Source: Sandaracinus amylolyticus (GTDB lineage Bacteria; Myxococcota_A; Polyangia; Polyangiales; Sandaracinaceae). From it: a DNA stretch of 64,000 nucleotides. The stretch is from contig NZ_CP070225.1 in assembly GCF_021631985.1 (NCBI RefSeq), positions 3,534,001-3,598,000 of the forward strand, written 5' to 3'. Below are positions 38,340 to 47,482 of this stretch, piece after piece. The notes below the pieces were generated by a model, which saw nothing but the letters and a program-made list of their open reading frames with translations, was not told the DNA's origin and did no database searches. A program made the position numbers and the translations under genes. Within the stretch, counting starts at the first letter, position 1. The number at the start of each line of letters is the position of its first letter.

Positions 38340-39875
38340 ATGGCTCGCACCGCGACGTTCCTCGCGCTCTCGATCGCGCTCACCGCGTGCTCGTCGAGCG
38401 CATCCCCGCTCGATGCCGGGCTCGACGGCGCGCAGACATCCGAGCACGACGCGCAGACATCCGAGCCCGACGCGCCGATCGCCGACCCGACGCTGATCGC
38501 GCTCGAGCACACGCGCGAGCTGCGCGGCGTGTGGGCGCCCTCGGTCTACAACCTCGCGTTCCCCTCGCGCACCGGGCTCACGCGCGCCCAGATCGAGGCC
38601 GAGATCACGCGCATCCTCGACACCCTCGAGTCGATGCGCGGCAACGCGGTGTTCCTCCAGATCCGCCCCGAGTCCGACGCGCTCTACGCCTCGGAGATCG
38701 AGCCGTGGAGCCGCTTCCTCACCGGCACCCAGGGTGGCGATCCCGGCTTCGATCCGCTCGCGATGTGGCTCGAGCGCGCGCACGCGCGCGGCATCGAGGT
38801 GCACGCGTGGATGAACCCCTACCGGGGCATGACGAGCACCTCGATCACCACGGCCGAGAACCACGTCACGCGCACGCTCGCGGAGCACACGCGCACCGTG
38901 GGCTCGATCCTCTGGCTCGACCCCGGCGCGCCCGAGGTGCGGCAGCACATCGTGCGCGTCGTGCGAGACGTCGTGGCTCGCTACGACGTCGATGGCATCC
39001 ACTTCGACGACTACTTCTATCCCTACCCCGGCAGCGGCACGCTCGACGACAGCGCCACGTACGAGGCCTATCGCGACGGAGGCGGCACGCTCGAGCGCAG
39101 CGACTGGCGCCGGCAGAACGTGCACGACCTGGTGCGCGAGGTGTCGGTCGCGATCGCGGAGCTGCGCGACGACGTGCGCTTCGGGATCAGCCCCTTCGGG
39201 ATCTATCGCCCCGGCATGCCGCCCGGGATCACCGGGCTCGACGCCTACGAGGCGATCTCGTGCGACCCGCTGCCGTGGATCGAGAACGGCTGGGTCGACT
39301 ACGTCGCGCCGCAGCTCTACTGGCCCACGACCCAGACCGCGCAGGACTTCGATCGCCTGATCGAGTGGTGGGCCGGTCGCGCGCAGGACGGGCGCACGAT
39401 CCTCGCGGGCATGAACGTGGTCGGGATCGAGGGCGACGACGATCGTTGGACCTCCAACGAATTCGAGGCCGAGATGGACGCGGTGCACCTGCACCTCGGG
39501 CGCGGCGTGTCGGGCTCGATCGCGTACACGGTCCGGCCCTTCCTCACGAACCACGAGGGCATCACCGACCTCTATCGCGACGAGCTCTGGATCTCGCCCG
39601 CGCTCACCGGCCCGCTCGCGAGCGCCGATCCCACCACGCGCCCCGCGCCGCCGACGCTCACGCGCGAGGGCGAGCTCGTGCGCATCACGCACGGCGATCG
39701 CGACGCCCTGCGCGCGTACGTGATCTACGAGCGCGCCGAGGGCGACGCCGCGCACCACGTCGCGCGCATCGTCCCCGCGACGAGCGACACGATCGAGCTC
39801 GATGGCACGCGCGATCCCGCAGTGAGCGCGGCCGATCGCCGCGGCATCGAGAGCCTCGCGCGACGGCTCCCGTGA
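38340..39875 (+). CDS. Lipoprotein, glycosyl hydrolase-like family 10 (GHL10, DUF187)
   Basis: A 511-residue lipoprotein: signal peptide and lipobox LSIALTACSSS, then a short linker holding a duplicated (D)AQTSE element, also a direct repeat in DNA. The barrel domain starts ELRGVWAPSVYNLAFPSR and continues NAVFLQIRPESDALY, HAWMNPYRGMTS, DGIHFDDYFYPYP (the acidic FDDYFYP motif of the family), FGISPFGIYRP and DYVAPQLYWP. These are the conserved blocks of GHL10/DUF187 enzymes, proposed to act on cell-wall or other glycans. A fibronectin-like tail closes the protein. It is probably anchored in the outer membrane. Confidence 0.88.
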   Translation: MARTATFLALSIALTACSSSASPLDAGLDGAQTSEHDAQTSEPDAPIADPTLIALEHTRELRGVWAPSVYNLAFPSRTGLTRAQIEAEITRILDTLESMRGNAVFLQIRPESDALYASEIEPWSRFLTGTQGGDPGFDPLAMWLERAHARGIEVHAWMNPYRGMTSTSITTAENHVTRTLAEHTRTVGSILWLDPGAPEVRQHIVRVVRDVVARYDVDGIHFDDYFYPYPGSGTLDDSATYEAYRDGGGTLERSDWRRQNVHDLVREVSVAIAELRDDVRFGISPFGIYRPGMPPGITGLDAYEAISCDPLPWIENGWVDYVAPQLYWPTTQTAQDFDRLIEWWAGRAQDGRTILAGMNVVGIEGDDDRWTSNEFEAEMDAVHLHLGRGVSGSIAYTVRPFLTNHEGITDLYRDELWISPALTGPLASADPTTRPAPPTLTREGELVRITHGDRDALRAYVIYERAEGDAAHHVARIVPATSDTIELDGTRDPAVSAADRRGIESLARRLP

Positions 39876-39885
39876 GCAGAGCGGG

Positions 39886-39904
39886 TTGACACGTCTGGCA
39901 TCCT
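39886..39904 (+). promoter_or_regulatory. TTGACA and CATCCT boxes upstream of the metallophosphatase
   Basis: TTGACA (39886-39891) is too close to CATCCT (39899-39904) to be its partner. CATCCT ends ten bases before ATG 39915, the same spacing as TATCCT before the preceding gene. Either could be used; the evidence is weak. Confidence 0.25.
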
Positions 39905-39914
39905 TGTCGCCGCA

Positions 39915-41033
39915 ATGGATGGCTTCCAGGGGTGGGCCGTCCGAGCAGCGCTCGCGTGTCTGCTCGGGCTTGCAGGGGTGACGGGCTGCGGCGGCGGTGA
40001 TCAGGGCTTGGCCCCGATCGACGCCGGCGGCGGCCCATCGATCGGTCCCGATGCGGGCCGCGCCGACGCAGGGCGCGTCGACGGCGGCAGCACGGCCGAC
40101 GTCGACGCGGGTCGCGGGCCCGACGGCGGACCTCCCCCGAGCGAAGCGCTCCGCTTCATCGTCATGGGCGACACCGGCGAGGGCAACGAGGCCCAGCGCG
40201 CCGTCGCGGTCGCCGTTCGCGATCTCTGCGCGCGCGAGGGCTGCGACTTCGTGCTGCTCCTCGGCGACAACATCTACGAGTCGGGCGTCACGTCGGTCGA
40301 CGATCCGCAGTGGCAGACGAAGTTCGAAGAGCCCTACCACGACATCGACCTGCCCTTCTACGCCGTGCTCGGCAATCACGACTACAACGACGCGCTCGGC
40401 CTCGGCGGCTCGTGGGATCGTGGGATGCTCGAGGTCGAGTACTCGGCGCACAGCACGCGCTGGGAGATGCCGGCGACGCACTACACGCTGCAGCTCGAGA
40501 ACGTCGGCCTCGTGATGCTCGACACGAACAGCCTGTTCCACGAGGACACGCGCTACGGCGATCAGGCCGAGTGGTACGCCGAGGCGGTGGACGAGCTCCG
40601 CGCCGACGGCGCCGAGTGGATCCTCGTCGCGGGCCACCACCCGTACCGCTCGAACGGCTCGCACGGCAACGCCGGCAACTACGAGTCGCGCATCGGGATC
40701 CCGAACCTCATCCCGCCGATCAACGGCGCGAACGTGCAGAGCTTCTTCGACGAGCACGTCTGCGGCACGGCCGACGTCTACTTCTCCGGCCACGATCACA
40801 ACCGCCAGTGGATCGACGAGCCCGAGGCGCTCTGCGGGACGACGATGATCGTCAGCGGCGCCGGCGCGAAGCTCACCGCGTTCGCGCGCGAGGACAACGC
40901 CACGCTCTTCCAGGACGACCAGCGCGAGGGCTTCCTCTACGTCGTCATCGAGGGAGATCGCTTCGTGGGGCGCTTCGTCGATCGCGACGGGCGCACCGAT
41001 TTCGAGCACACGGTCACGCGGACGTCGCGCTGA
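39915..41033 (+). CDS. Lipoprotein, calcineurin-like metallophosphatase
   Basis: A 372-residue protein with a lipobox-like signal (LLGLAGVTGCGGG) and a low-complexity Asp/Gly/Ala linker (residues 33-75) typical of myxobacterial lipoproteins. The dimetal phosphatase motifs are complete: MGDTGEGN near 85, LLLGDNIYESG near 117, AVLGNHDYND near 152, VAGHHPYRSNG near 236 and YFSGHDHNRQ near 292. The arrangement is closest to purple/tartrate-resistant acid phosphatases. It should hydrolyse phosphoesters in the periplasm or at the surface; substrate unknown. Confidence 0.9.
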   Translation: MDGFQGWAVRAALACLLGLAGVTGCGGGDQGLAPIDAGGGPSIGPDAGRADAGRVDGGSTADVDAGRGPDGGPPPSEALRFIVMGDTGEGNEAQRAVAVAVRDLCAREGCDFVLLLGDNIYESGVTSVDDPQWQTKFEEPYHDIDLPFYAVLGNHDYNDALGLGGSWDRGMLEVEYSAHSTRWEMPATHYTLQLENVGLVMLDTNSLFHEDTRYGDQAEWYAEAVDELRADGAEWILVAGHHPYRSNGSHGNAGNYESRIGIPNLIPPINGANVQSFFDEHVCGTADVYFSGHDHNRQWIDEPEALCGTTMIVSGAGAKLTAFAREDNATLFQDDQREGFLYVVIEGDRFVGRFVDRDGRTDFEHTVTRTSR

Positions 41034-41079
41034 CGTTCGCTCGTGCAGAACGGGGCTTTCGCTCGTTGCCCCCCTCCCC

Positions 41080-41096
41080 CCCTCGTGTTACGAGGG
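41080..41096. repeat. Hairpin just upstream of the beta-barrel gene
   Basis: CCCTCGT-GTT-ACGAGGG, a perfect 7-bp stem ending 12 bases before ATG 41109, partly covering the presumed ribosome site. It may modulate translation or end the upstream metallophosphatase transcript. Confidence 0.4.
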
Positions 41097-41108
41097 CGGC
41101 CGGCAATC

Positions 41109-43142
41109 ATGGAGAAACGCGCTCTCCGTCTTCTCTTCGCGCTCGCGATCGCGCTCTCGAATCCATCGTTCGCATCGGCTCAAGCGACCGACGACGAGGA
41201 GCTCGAAGAGGACGTCGTCGAGACCGAGCCCGGTGCTGACGACGAGGAGGAGCCGCGGCTTCGTCCGCCGAGCGTCGAGCCCATCGCGATCCCCGACGAG
41301 GAAGAAGAAGCCTCGACCGAAGAAGAAGAGGTCGAGGAAGAAGTCGTCGAGGAGGAAGAGGAGGCGGCCGAGGAGGAGCCCGCGGAGGACGAGGAGCTCC
41401 CCTCGCCCGACGCCGCCGACGAGCGCCTCGACCTCGGTGGCGATCCGACGATCGAGCCGTGGACCACGCCGCAGACCGTGTTCGAGCTGCACGGCTACAT
41501 GCGCATGCGCGGCGAGTTCCAGGATCAGTTCTCGCTCGGACGCAGCGCGCCGACCAGCTACCGGGACGCGATCGACTATCCGTTCGAGCTCTTCATCCCG
41601 CGCGACGACGGCAGCGTGGCGGGAGACATCGAGGGCGGCTGCCGCGGCGGCGCCAGCACCGACGCGAGCCCCTGCAACCAGCGCGCGCTCGCGTTCGCGA
41701 ACATGCGCCTGCGCCTCGAGCCGACGATCCATCTGAGCGACGACGTGCGCGTGCGGATGCAGATCGACGTGTTCGACAACCTCGTGCTCGGCTCGACGCC
41801 CGAGGGCTACGGCCTCGGCGGCAACTACTTCGGGCGCCTCGGCGAGCGCTCGTACGACTCGACGTTCACGCCGTGGACGTCGTTCTCGGGCTCGCAGCGC
41901 CCGTCGAGCGCCGGCTTCAACTCGTGGCAGGACAGCATCATCGTCCGCCGCGCGTGGGCGGAGGTTCGGAACCGCGGCCTCGGTGAGCTGCGCTTCGGTC
42001 GCATGGGCAACCACTGGGGCCTCGGGATCATGGCCAACGGTGGCACCGGCATCGACGCCGACTTCCAGAGCGACGTCGATCGCATCATGGCGATCACCCG
42101 CCTCGTCGGGTTCTACTTCTTCGGCGCGTGGGACTTCGCGTCGGAGGGCTTCCTCTACGAAGATCCGCTCGAGAACCGCGTGCCCTTCGACTGGGTGCGC
42201 AACGACGACGTCGACCAGTTCACGTTCGGCGTGGCGCGTCGCTCGACGCCCGAGGAGCAGGAAGCGGCGCTGCAGCGCGGCGACTTCGTGCTCAACGGCG
42301 GCCTCTACTTCGTCTACCGCACCCAGAACCTGACGAGCGAGGGCACGCCCAACCCGCTGGACTCCGCGGCGAACCCGATCCTCTTCCGCCGTGGCTTCGA
42401 GGTCTTCGTCCCCGACATCTGGGTGCAGTTCCTCTACGAGAACCTGCGCCTCGAGGCCGAGGCCTCGATGATGATCGGCACGATCGACAACATCTTCCGC
42501 CCGAGCGACGCGGAGACCGAGGGCTTCGACCGCACCGGCACGAGAGACATCCTCTCGTTCGGCTTCGCGTTCGAGGGCGAGTACCACCTGCTGAACAACC
42601 AGCTCGGCATCTACTTCAACGCCGGCTACGCCTCGGGCGACGCCGACGTCGAGGGCCTGATCGGCGACCAGCAGGGCGGCATCTACGAGCAGCAGGCGCG
42701 CTCGGGCGCGAGCACCGATCGCAACCTCACCGCGTACGCGTTCCACCCGAACTACCGCATCGACCTCATCTTCTGGCGCACGATCATGCGCCAGATCTCG
42801 AGCGCGTATTACTTCCGCCCCGGCATCAGCTACGACTTCATCCGCTCGAGCTTCGGCCAGCTCCTCGGCGCGCGCGCCGACGTGGTGTGGAGCCGCGCGT
42901 CGGAGGTCGTGCAGACGTGGGGCAACCAGCCCGACCTCGGCGTCGAGATCGACGCGCAGGTCTACTATCGCAGCGAGGACGGCCCCGACCTGCTCGACGG
43001 CTTCTACGCGTCGCTGCAGTACGGCATCTTCTTCCCGCTCGGCGGCCTCGGCTACCTGCCGGGCGACCCGGCCCAGGCGAGCGCGCACCAGGGCGGGCAG
43101 AACGCGCAGACCCTGCGCCTCATCCTCGGCGTGCAGTACTAG
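41109..43142 (+). CDS. Outer-membrane beta-barrel-like protein, TIGR04551-like
   Basis: A 677-residue exported protein. The signal peptide (MEKRALRLLFALAIALSNPS…FASAQA) is followed by a strikingly acidic segment, with long runs of Glu (residues about 28-105), and then a domain rich in aromatic-alternating strands: FELHGYMRMRGEFQDQF, ANMRLRLEP, IIVRRAWAEVRNRGLGELRF, GRMGNHWGLGIMANGG. It ends LRLILGVQY, with a terminal aromatic as in outer-membrane barrels. It resembles the uncharacterised myxobacterial TIGR04551 group (from memory). The poly-Glu arm could bind divalent cations or basic partners. ATG 41109 is chosen because the signal peptide begins there. Confidence 0.75.
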   Translation: MEKRALRLLFALAIALSNPSFASAQATDDEELEEDVVETEPGADDEEEPRLRPPSVEPIAIPDEEEEASTEEEEVEEEVVEEEEEAAEEEPAEDEELPSPDAADERLDLGGDPTIEPWTTPQTVFELHGYMRMRGEFQDQFSLGRSAPTSYRDAIDYPFELFIPRDDGSVAGDIEGGCRGGASTDASPCNQRALAFANMRLRLEPTIHLSDDVRVRMQIDVFDNLVLGSTPEGYGLGGNYFGRLGERSYDSTFTPWTSFSGSQRPSSAGFNSWQDSIIVRRAWAEVRNRGLGELRFGRMGNHWGLGIMANGGTGIDADFQSDVDRIMAITRLVGFYFFGAWDFASEGFLYEDPLENRVPFDWVRNDDVDQFTFGVARRSTPEEQEAALQRGDFVLNGGLYFVYRTQNLTSEGTPNPLDSAANPILFRRGFEVFVPDIWVQFLYENLRLEAEASMMIGTIDNIFRPSDAETEGFDRTGTRDILSFGFAFEGEYHLLNNQLGIYFNAGYASGDADVEGLIGDQQGGIYEQQARSGASTDRNLTAYAFHPNYRIDLIFWRTIMRQISSAYYFRPGISYDFIRSSFGQLLGARADVVWSRASEVVQTWGNQPDLGVEIDAQVYYRSEDGPDLLDGFYASLQYGIFFPLGGLGYLPGDPAQASAHQGGQNAQTLRLILGVQY

Positions 43143-43146
43143 CCAG

Positions 43147-43165
43147 GCCGCCTACGCGGCGTTTT
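43147..43165 (+). terminator. Intrinsic terminator after the beta-barrel gene
   Basis: GCCGC-CTAC-GCGGC followed by GTTTT, five bases after the stop: a short but canonical stem and T-run. Confidence 0.7.
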
Positions 43166-43281
43166 CGGTTGGGACTCGGCAAGATCACCATCGGTTCGAG
43201 TCGCTTCGCTCCGGGGTGGATCTGCCGTCTCGTTCTCTCGGGTTCGAGCGGGCTGGGGAACCGGCCCTATGAGCTGACCCT

Positions 43282-44946
43282 GTGACCGCTCCGCTTCGAT
43301 TGATCCCGCTCGGTGGCCTCGGCGAGATCGGGATGAACTGCATGGCCATCGAGCACGGGGACGACATCCTCGTGCTCGACTGCGGCGTGACGTTCGACTC
43401 GCGCGGGCTCGGCATCGACCTCGTGCACGCCGACTTCGGCTACGTGCTCGATCGCCGCGAGAAGGTGCGCGGCCTGGTGCTCACGCACGGCCACGAGGAC
43501 CACATCGGCGCGACGAGCTGGTTCCTCCGCGACATCCCGGTACCGGTCTGGGGCCCGCCCTACGCGCTCGCGCTCGTGAAGCAGCGCATCGCCGAGCACC
43601 CGTTCCACGACATCGAGCGCCTCGACCTGCGCACGATGCAGCACGGCGTCGAGTACGCGATCGGCCCGTTCTCGTGGGAGCTCTGGCGCGTCACCCACTC
43701 GATCCCCGACGCGCACGGCATCGTGATCCGCACGCCCGTGGGCACGATCGTCCACAGCGGCGACTTCAAGATCGATCGCAATCCCCCGCCCGGCGATCAC
43801 ATGGATCTCGCGCGCATCGAAGAGATCGCGCAGGGCGGCGTGCGCGTGATGATGTCGGACTCGACGAACGCGCTCACCCAGGGCCACTCGGGCGGTGAGC
43901 GACAGGTCGAGGAGAGCCTCGAAGAGCTCGTCCGCAACGCGCGCGATCGCGTGATCATCGGGCTCTTCGCGTCGAACGTCGGGCGCATCCGCGCCCTGCT
44001 CGACGTGGCGCGCGCCACCGGCCGCAAGCTGATCCCGATGGGCCGCTCGGTCGACACGCACCTGCGCATCGCCGAGGAGCTCGGGGTCATCACCGATCCC
44101 CACGACGTGCTCGTCCCGCGCGATCGCGCGCGCACCGTCCCGCGCGATCAGTGCCTCATCGTCGCGACGGGATCGCAGGGCGAAGGCCCCGCCGCGCTCC
44201 CGCGCCTCGCGAACGGCACGCACCCCGACCTCGAGCTCGGCGCGGGCGATCTCGTGATCCTCAGCGCGCGCATCATCCCGGGCAACGAGCGCGCGGTGCT
44301 CGAGCTCATCAACACGCTCGAGCGTCGCGGCATCTCGGTGGTGCATCGCGGCAACGATCCGCGCGTGCACGTGAGCGGTCACGCGCACCGCGACGAGCAG
44401 CGCGAGCTGATCCAGCTCGTCCGCCCCCAGACGTTCGTGCCGGTGCACGGCACCTTCATGCACCTCAAGGCGCACGCCGAGATCGCGCGCGACGCCGGCG
44501 TTCCCGAGGTCTTCTTCTTCGAGAACGGCCAGATCATCGAGCTCTACGAGGATCGCACCGAGCTCGCGGAGCGCACCCACTCGGGGCGCGTGCACATCGA
44601 TCACTTCGAGCCGGTCTCCGACCGCGTGATCCGCGATCGCACCCTGCTCGCGCAGCTCGGCGTGGTGTTCGTCTCGCTGCTCTGCGATCAGCGCGGACGC
44701 ATCCTGGACGATCCGCAGATCGTCTCGCGCGGCGTGATCGACGAGGACGCCGACTACGATCTCCTCGAGGATCTGCGCGACGACGTGCGCGACGCGGTCG
44801 AGACGATGCGCAGCCCCGAGGATCGCCTCAGCGACGAGCTGCTGCGCGACCAGGTGCGCCGCGCGGTGCGTCGCTTCTTCGGTCGCGAGCTCGGCCGCAA
44901 GCCGCTCGTCTACGCCACCATCGCGCGCGTCGAGACCCGTCGATGA
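43282..44946 (+). CDS. rnj: Ribonuclease J
   Basis: A 554-residue metallo-beta-lactamase/beta-CASP RNase, with both exo- and endonuclease activity on mRNA and rRNA precursors in the cytoplasm. It starts at GTG 43282. Visible motifs are LGGLGEIGMNCM, the metal site THGHEDHIGA (H69, H71, D73, H74), HSGDFKID, MSDSTNAL, SARIIPGNERAVLELIN, HVSGHAHRDEQRELIQLV and PVHGTFMHL, plus the C-terminal domain. The size and motifs fit RNase J and not RNase Z. Its stop overlaps the next gene's ATG (ATGA). Confidence 0.93.
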   Translation: MTAPLRLIPLGGLGEIGMNCMAIEHGDDILVLDCGVTFDSRGLGIDLVHADFGYVLDRREKVRGLVLTHGHEDHIGATSWFLRDIPVPVWGPPYALALVKQRIAEHPFHDIERLDLRTMQHGVEYAIGPFSWELWRVTHSIPDAHGIVIRTPVGTIVHSGDFKIDRNPPPGDHMDLARIEEIAQGGVRVMMSDSTNALTQGHSGGERQVEESLEELVRNARDRVIIGLFASNVGRIRALLDVARATGRKLIPMGRSVDTHLRIAEELGVITDPHDVLVPRDRARTVPRDQCLIVATGSQGEGPAALPRLANGTHPDLELGAGDLVILSARIIPGNERAVLELINTLERRGISVVHRGNDPRVHVSGHAHRDEQRELIQLVRPQTFVPVHGTFMHLKAHAEIARDAGVPEVFFFENGQIIELYEDRTELAERTHSGRVHIDHFEPVSDRVIRDRTLLAQLGVVFVSLLCDQRGRILDDPQIVSRGVIDEDADYDLLEDLRDDVRDAVETMRSPEDRLSDELLRDQVRRAVRRFFGRELGRKPLVYATIARVETRR

Positions 44947-46310
44947 CGGCACGCATCGCGCTGTTCGCGATCCTCCTCGCACTGACGGGCTGCGGACCCT
45001 CGGCGCCGCCGGCCGACGACGCGAGCGATCTCGCGCTCGAGCCACGCGAGATCCTCGGCGGTGAGATCGTCGAGGGCGCGGCCGAGGTCGCGGGCCGCTC
45101 GCTCACCGAGGACGAAGCGCGCGCGTTCGAGCCGCTCCTCGCCGCAGCCCAGCGCATCCGCCAGCTGCGCTTCGTGCGCCCCGTGCCCACGCGCGTGCAG
45201 ACGCAGGACGACATCGTCGCGTTCGTGCGCGCGCACATCGAGCGCGACGAGCTCGAGCACGCCCGCGTCTTCTACGTCGCGCTGGGCCTGCTCGCGCCGG
45301 ACCTCGACGTCGAGCGGATGATCCTCGCGGTGATGGGCGAGCAGATCGTCGGCTACTACGACCCCGAGGCCGGCGTGATGGTGGTGCGCGAGGACGTCGT
45401 CGGCGAGCTGCGCCGCGGCGGCGCCGACGCGCGCGATCAGAGCGCGCTCGTGCTGGTGCACGAGTACGTGCACGCGCTCCAGGACCAGCACCTCGGCCTG
45501 CGCGAGCAACAAGAAGAAGAGCGCTCGATCGACGGCGACAACGCATTCGCCTCGCTCGTCGAGGGCGACGCGACGCTCGCGATGATCGGCTGGATCGTCG
45601 ACGCACAGGGCCATCGCCTCAGCACGCTCACCCGCGATCCCACGATCCTCGCGAACATCGTGCGCAGCTCACCCGCGGTCGCCGGTGGTGCCGAGCTCGA
45701 GCGCGCCCCCGCGATCGTCCGCGCGCCGCTGCTCTCTCGTTATCTCGACGGCCTCGTGTTCACCGCGCACCTCCACGGCAGCGGCGGGTTCACGTGGATC
45801 GACGACGCGTTCCGCCGCCCGCCCGAGTCCACCGAGCAGGTGCTGCACCCCGAGCGCTACCTGAACCGCGAGCGACCCGAGACGATCGCGCTCCCCGCGT
45901 TCGACGAGCTCACCGACGCGGGCCTCGAGGTGCACGACGAGGACACCCTCGGCGAGCTCGAGATGGGCGTGTACTTCGCGCTCGGCACGTCGAGCGATCG
46001 CGAAGCGGCCGCGGCGACCGGCTGGGGTGGCGATCGCATCCGCGTCTATCGCGGACCGAACGGCGCGACGTCGGCCGTGTGGTTCACCACGTGGGACGAC
46101 GAGCGCGAGGCGATCGAGGCCGAGGCCGCGGCATCGCGGGTGCGCGATCACGTGCCCGAGGCGCAGCGCGCATCGCATCTCGTGCGTCGCGTCGGCCGCG
46201 CCCTGCTGATCCTGCGCGACGTCGACCCCGCGCTACAGCCCGCGGTGCTCGACGACTTCGACGCCTTCGCCGCATCGCTCCCGCACACGCCGGGGCGCAT
46301 CGAAGGCTGA
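44943..46310 (+). CDS. Lipoprotein with HEXXH zinc-peptidase-like motif
   Basis: A 455-residue lipoprotein (lipobox LLALTGCGPS). A zinc-binding motif VHEYVHALQDQH (H173, E174, H177) is followed by SLVEGDATLAMIGW, whose Glu208 could be the third ligand as in gluzincins; VGYYDPEAGVMVV precedes the motif. I know no named family for it. The complete motif supports an active metallopeptidase at the outer membrane or periplasm. It is translationally coupled to RNase J, which is odd for a cytoplasmic RNA enzyme. The C-terminal half has no recognisable domain. Confidence 0.75.
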   Translation: MTARIALFAILLALTGCGPSAPPADDASDLALEPREILGGEIVEGAAEVAGRSLTEDEARAFEPLLAAAQRIRQLRFVRPVPTRVQTQDDIVAFVRAHIERDELEHARVFYVALGLLAPDLDVERMILAVMGEQIVGYYDPEAGVMVVREDVVGELRRGGADARDQSALVLVHEYVHALQDQHLGLREQQEEERSIDGDNAFASLVEGDATLAMIGWIVDAQGHRLSTLTRDPTILANIVRSSPAVAGGAELERAPAIVRAPLLSRYLDGLVFTAHLHGSGGFTWIDDAFRRPPESTEQVLHPERYLNRERPETIALPAFDELTDAGLEVHDEDTLGELEMGVYFALGTSSDREAAAATGWGGDRIRVYRGPNGATSAVWFTTWDDEREAIEAEAAASRVRDHVPEAQRASHLVRRVGRALLILRDVDPALQPAVLDDFDAFAASLPHTPGRIEG

Positions 46311-46319
46311 TCCGACCCG

Positions 46320-46535
46320 CTGAGGAGAGCCGAGAACTTTTGAGGAAAGCAGGAGGGTTAGGAAGACCACGTCGAAGCGTCTTCCTGATCCTCCGACGCG
46401 CGAAGAGAGCGCCGTTCGGATCAACCGCGGAGGGCCGCTGAGAGAAGCGCGCGCTTCATCGCTACGAAAACCGTAGCGCTACGAATTTCGTAGCAGCCAC
46501 ACTCTCCTGCTCTCCTTCCTTCCTGCTCTCCTCAG
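46320..46535. repeat. Nested inverted repeats in the convergent gap
   Basis: Outer arms CTGAGGAGAGC (46320-46330) and GCTCTCCTCAG (46525-46535) are perfect complements. Inside lie a near-perfect 16-bp stem at 46352-46367/46379-46394 (purine-rich GGAGGGTTAGGAAGAC) and a pair of hairpins at 46461-46494. The 250-bp gap separates two convergent genes. The layers could fold into one branched RNA or act as terminators for both strands. Confidence 0.55.
46461..46494. terminator. Twin GCTACG…CGTAGC hairpins
   Basis: GCTACG-AAAAC-CGTAGC (46461-46477) is immediately followed by GCTACGAA-T-TTCGTAGC (46478-46494). The unusual AT content and position between convergent genes suggest a bidirectional terminator. 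Confidence 0.5.
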
Positions 46536-46560
46536 TCGATCCCTCTTCCGGAATCTCTCC

Positions 46561-47355
46561 TCACTTGATCACGGCGAACGTCTGCTGGTTCATCGCCACG
46601 ATGTTCCCCTGATCGTCCCAGAGCTCGCGCGTCTCGAGCACCCAGCCCTCGTGCGCGACCGGCGTCCACGCGCGGTACGCGAACGTGCCCTCGGGATCCA
46701 CGCCGCGCAGATCGCGCAGCACCTGCATCGTGAACGCCACCGTGCCCATCGGGCGCGGCCCCGCGCTGCGCGAGAAGAGCGTCGGCCACCACGCGTCGAG
46801 CATCGCCGCGCACCACGCCGCGTCCGCCTTCGCGCCCGGCTCGTGCATCCGCACCCAGCCCTCGCAGCGCGCGCTCGGCCCCTTCGTGAACGGCAGCGGC
46901 CCGACGTTGCGATACTCGAACGCCTTCGCGAACGGCGGCCCGAACGCGCTCATGTCGACCACCGGCACGTCACGCCACGGGGTCATGCGCGGCGCGCTGG
47001 CCTCGACGAACCCCTCGCTCCCCGGGCGCGCCTTCGCGCTCACCGCCACGCAGTGCGCGCGCAGCTCGTCACCCTGCGTCAGCCGCGCTGCGACCGTCGA
47101 CTGCCCCGATCCCGCGCGCAGCGTCTCCACCGCGATCTCCGCCGCACCCACCAGCGTCGCGCCGGGCAGCTCGACCGTCAGTGATCGCACCGTGCGCTCC
47201 GGGTCCGCGACGTGCTCGTCGATGGCGCGCACCATCGTCGCGATCACGAGCCCTCCGAACGCCCCGCGGCCTTGTTGCCACCCGTCCGGAACGCTCCACT
47301 CCCAGGGTCCCGCGGCCCCCCTCCGCGGCGTGCTCAGCCCTTCGAAATTGCCCAT
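46561..47355 (-). CDS. Acyl-CoA thioesterase family protein (TesB-like double hotdog)
   Basis: A 264-residue protein of double-hotdog size. The N-terminal hotdog has QGRGAFGGLVIATMVRAIDE, matching the 'hGG' substrate helix of TesB-like enzymes, then RTVRSLTVELPGAT and STVAARLTQ. The C-terminal hotdog has WWPTLFSR…PMGTVAFTMQVLRD and GWVLETRELWDDQGNIVAMN. Such enzymes hydrolyse acyl-CoA thioesters. It stands alone, divergent from tig. The catalytic residues are not fully recognisable, so activity is assumed from the fold. Confidence 0.82.
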   Translation of the reverse strand: MGNFEGLSTPRRGAAGPWEWSVPDGWQQGRGAFGGLVIATMVRAIDEHVADPERTVRSLTVELPGATLVGAAEIAVETLRAGSGQSTVAARLTQGDELRAHCVAVSAKARPGSEGFVEASAPRMTPWRDVPVVDMSAFGPPFAKAFEYRNVGPLPFTKGPSARCEGWVRMHEPGAKADAAWCAAMLDAWWPTLFSRSAGPRPMGTVAFTMQVLRDLRGVDPEGTFAYRAWTPVAHEGWVLETRELWDDQGNIVAMNQQTFAVIK

Positions 47356-47401
47356 GCGCGCGAGAGCTTGATGTCACCGTCGCATCGGCGCGACCCGGTT
47401 C

Positions 47402-47430
47402 TTGACGCTCACAGAGCGTAGGGCTAGGTA
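47402..47430 (+). promoter_or_regulatory. Candidate tig promoter
   Basis: TTGACG (47402-47407) and TAGGTA (47425-47430) are separated by the ideal 17 bases, about 100 bases before the tig ATG. The -35 has one mismatch from consensus and the -10 is moderate. Confidence 0.45.
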
Positions 47431-47482
47431 CCCGCACTTCGGTCGGGCAACACCTGCCTTCGCCGGCAAGGCCGCCACGCGT

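Noticed and set aside
39886-39914. Sigma-54 type -24/-12 promoter (TGGCA…TTG)
   Set aside because: The spacing between the GG and GC dinucleotides does not fit the required 10 bases.
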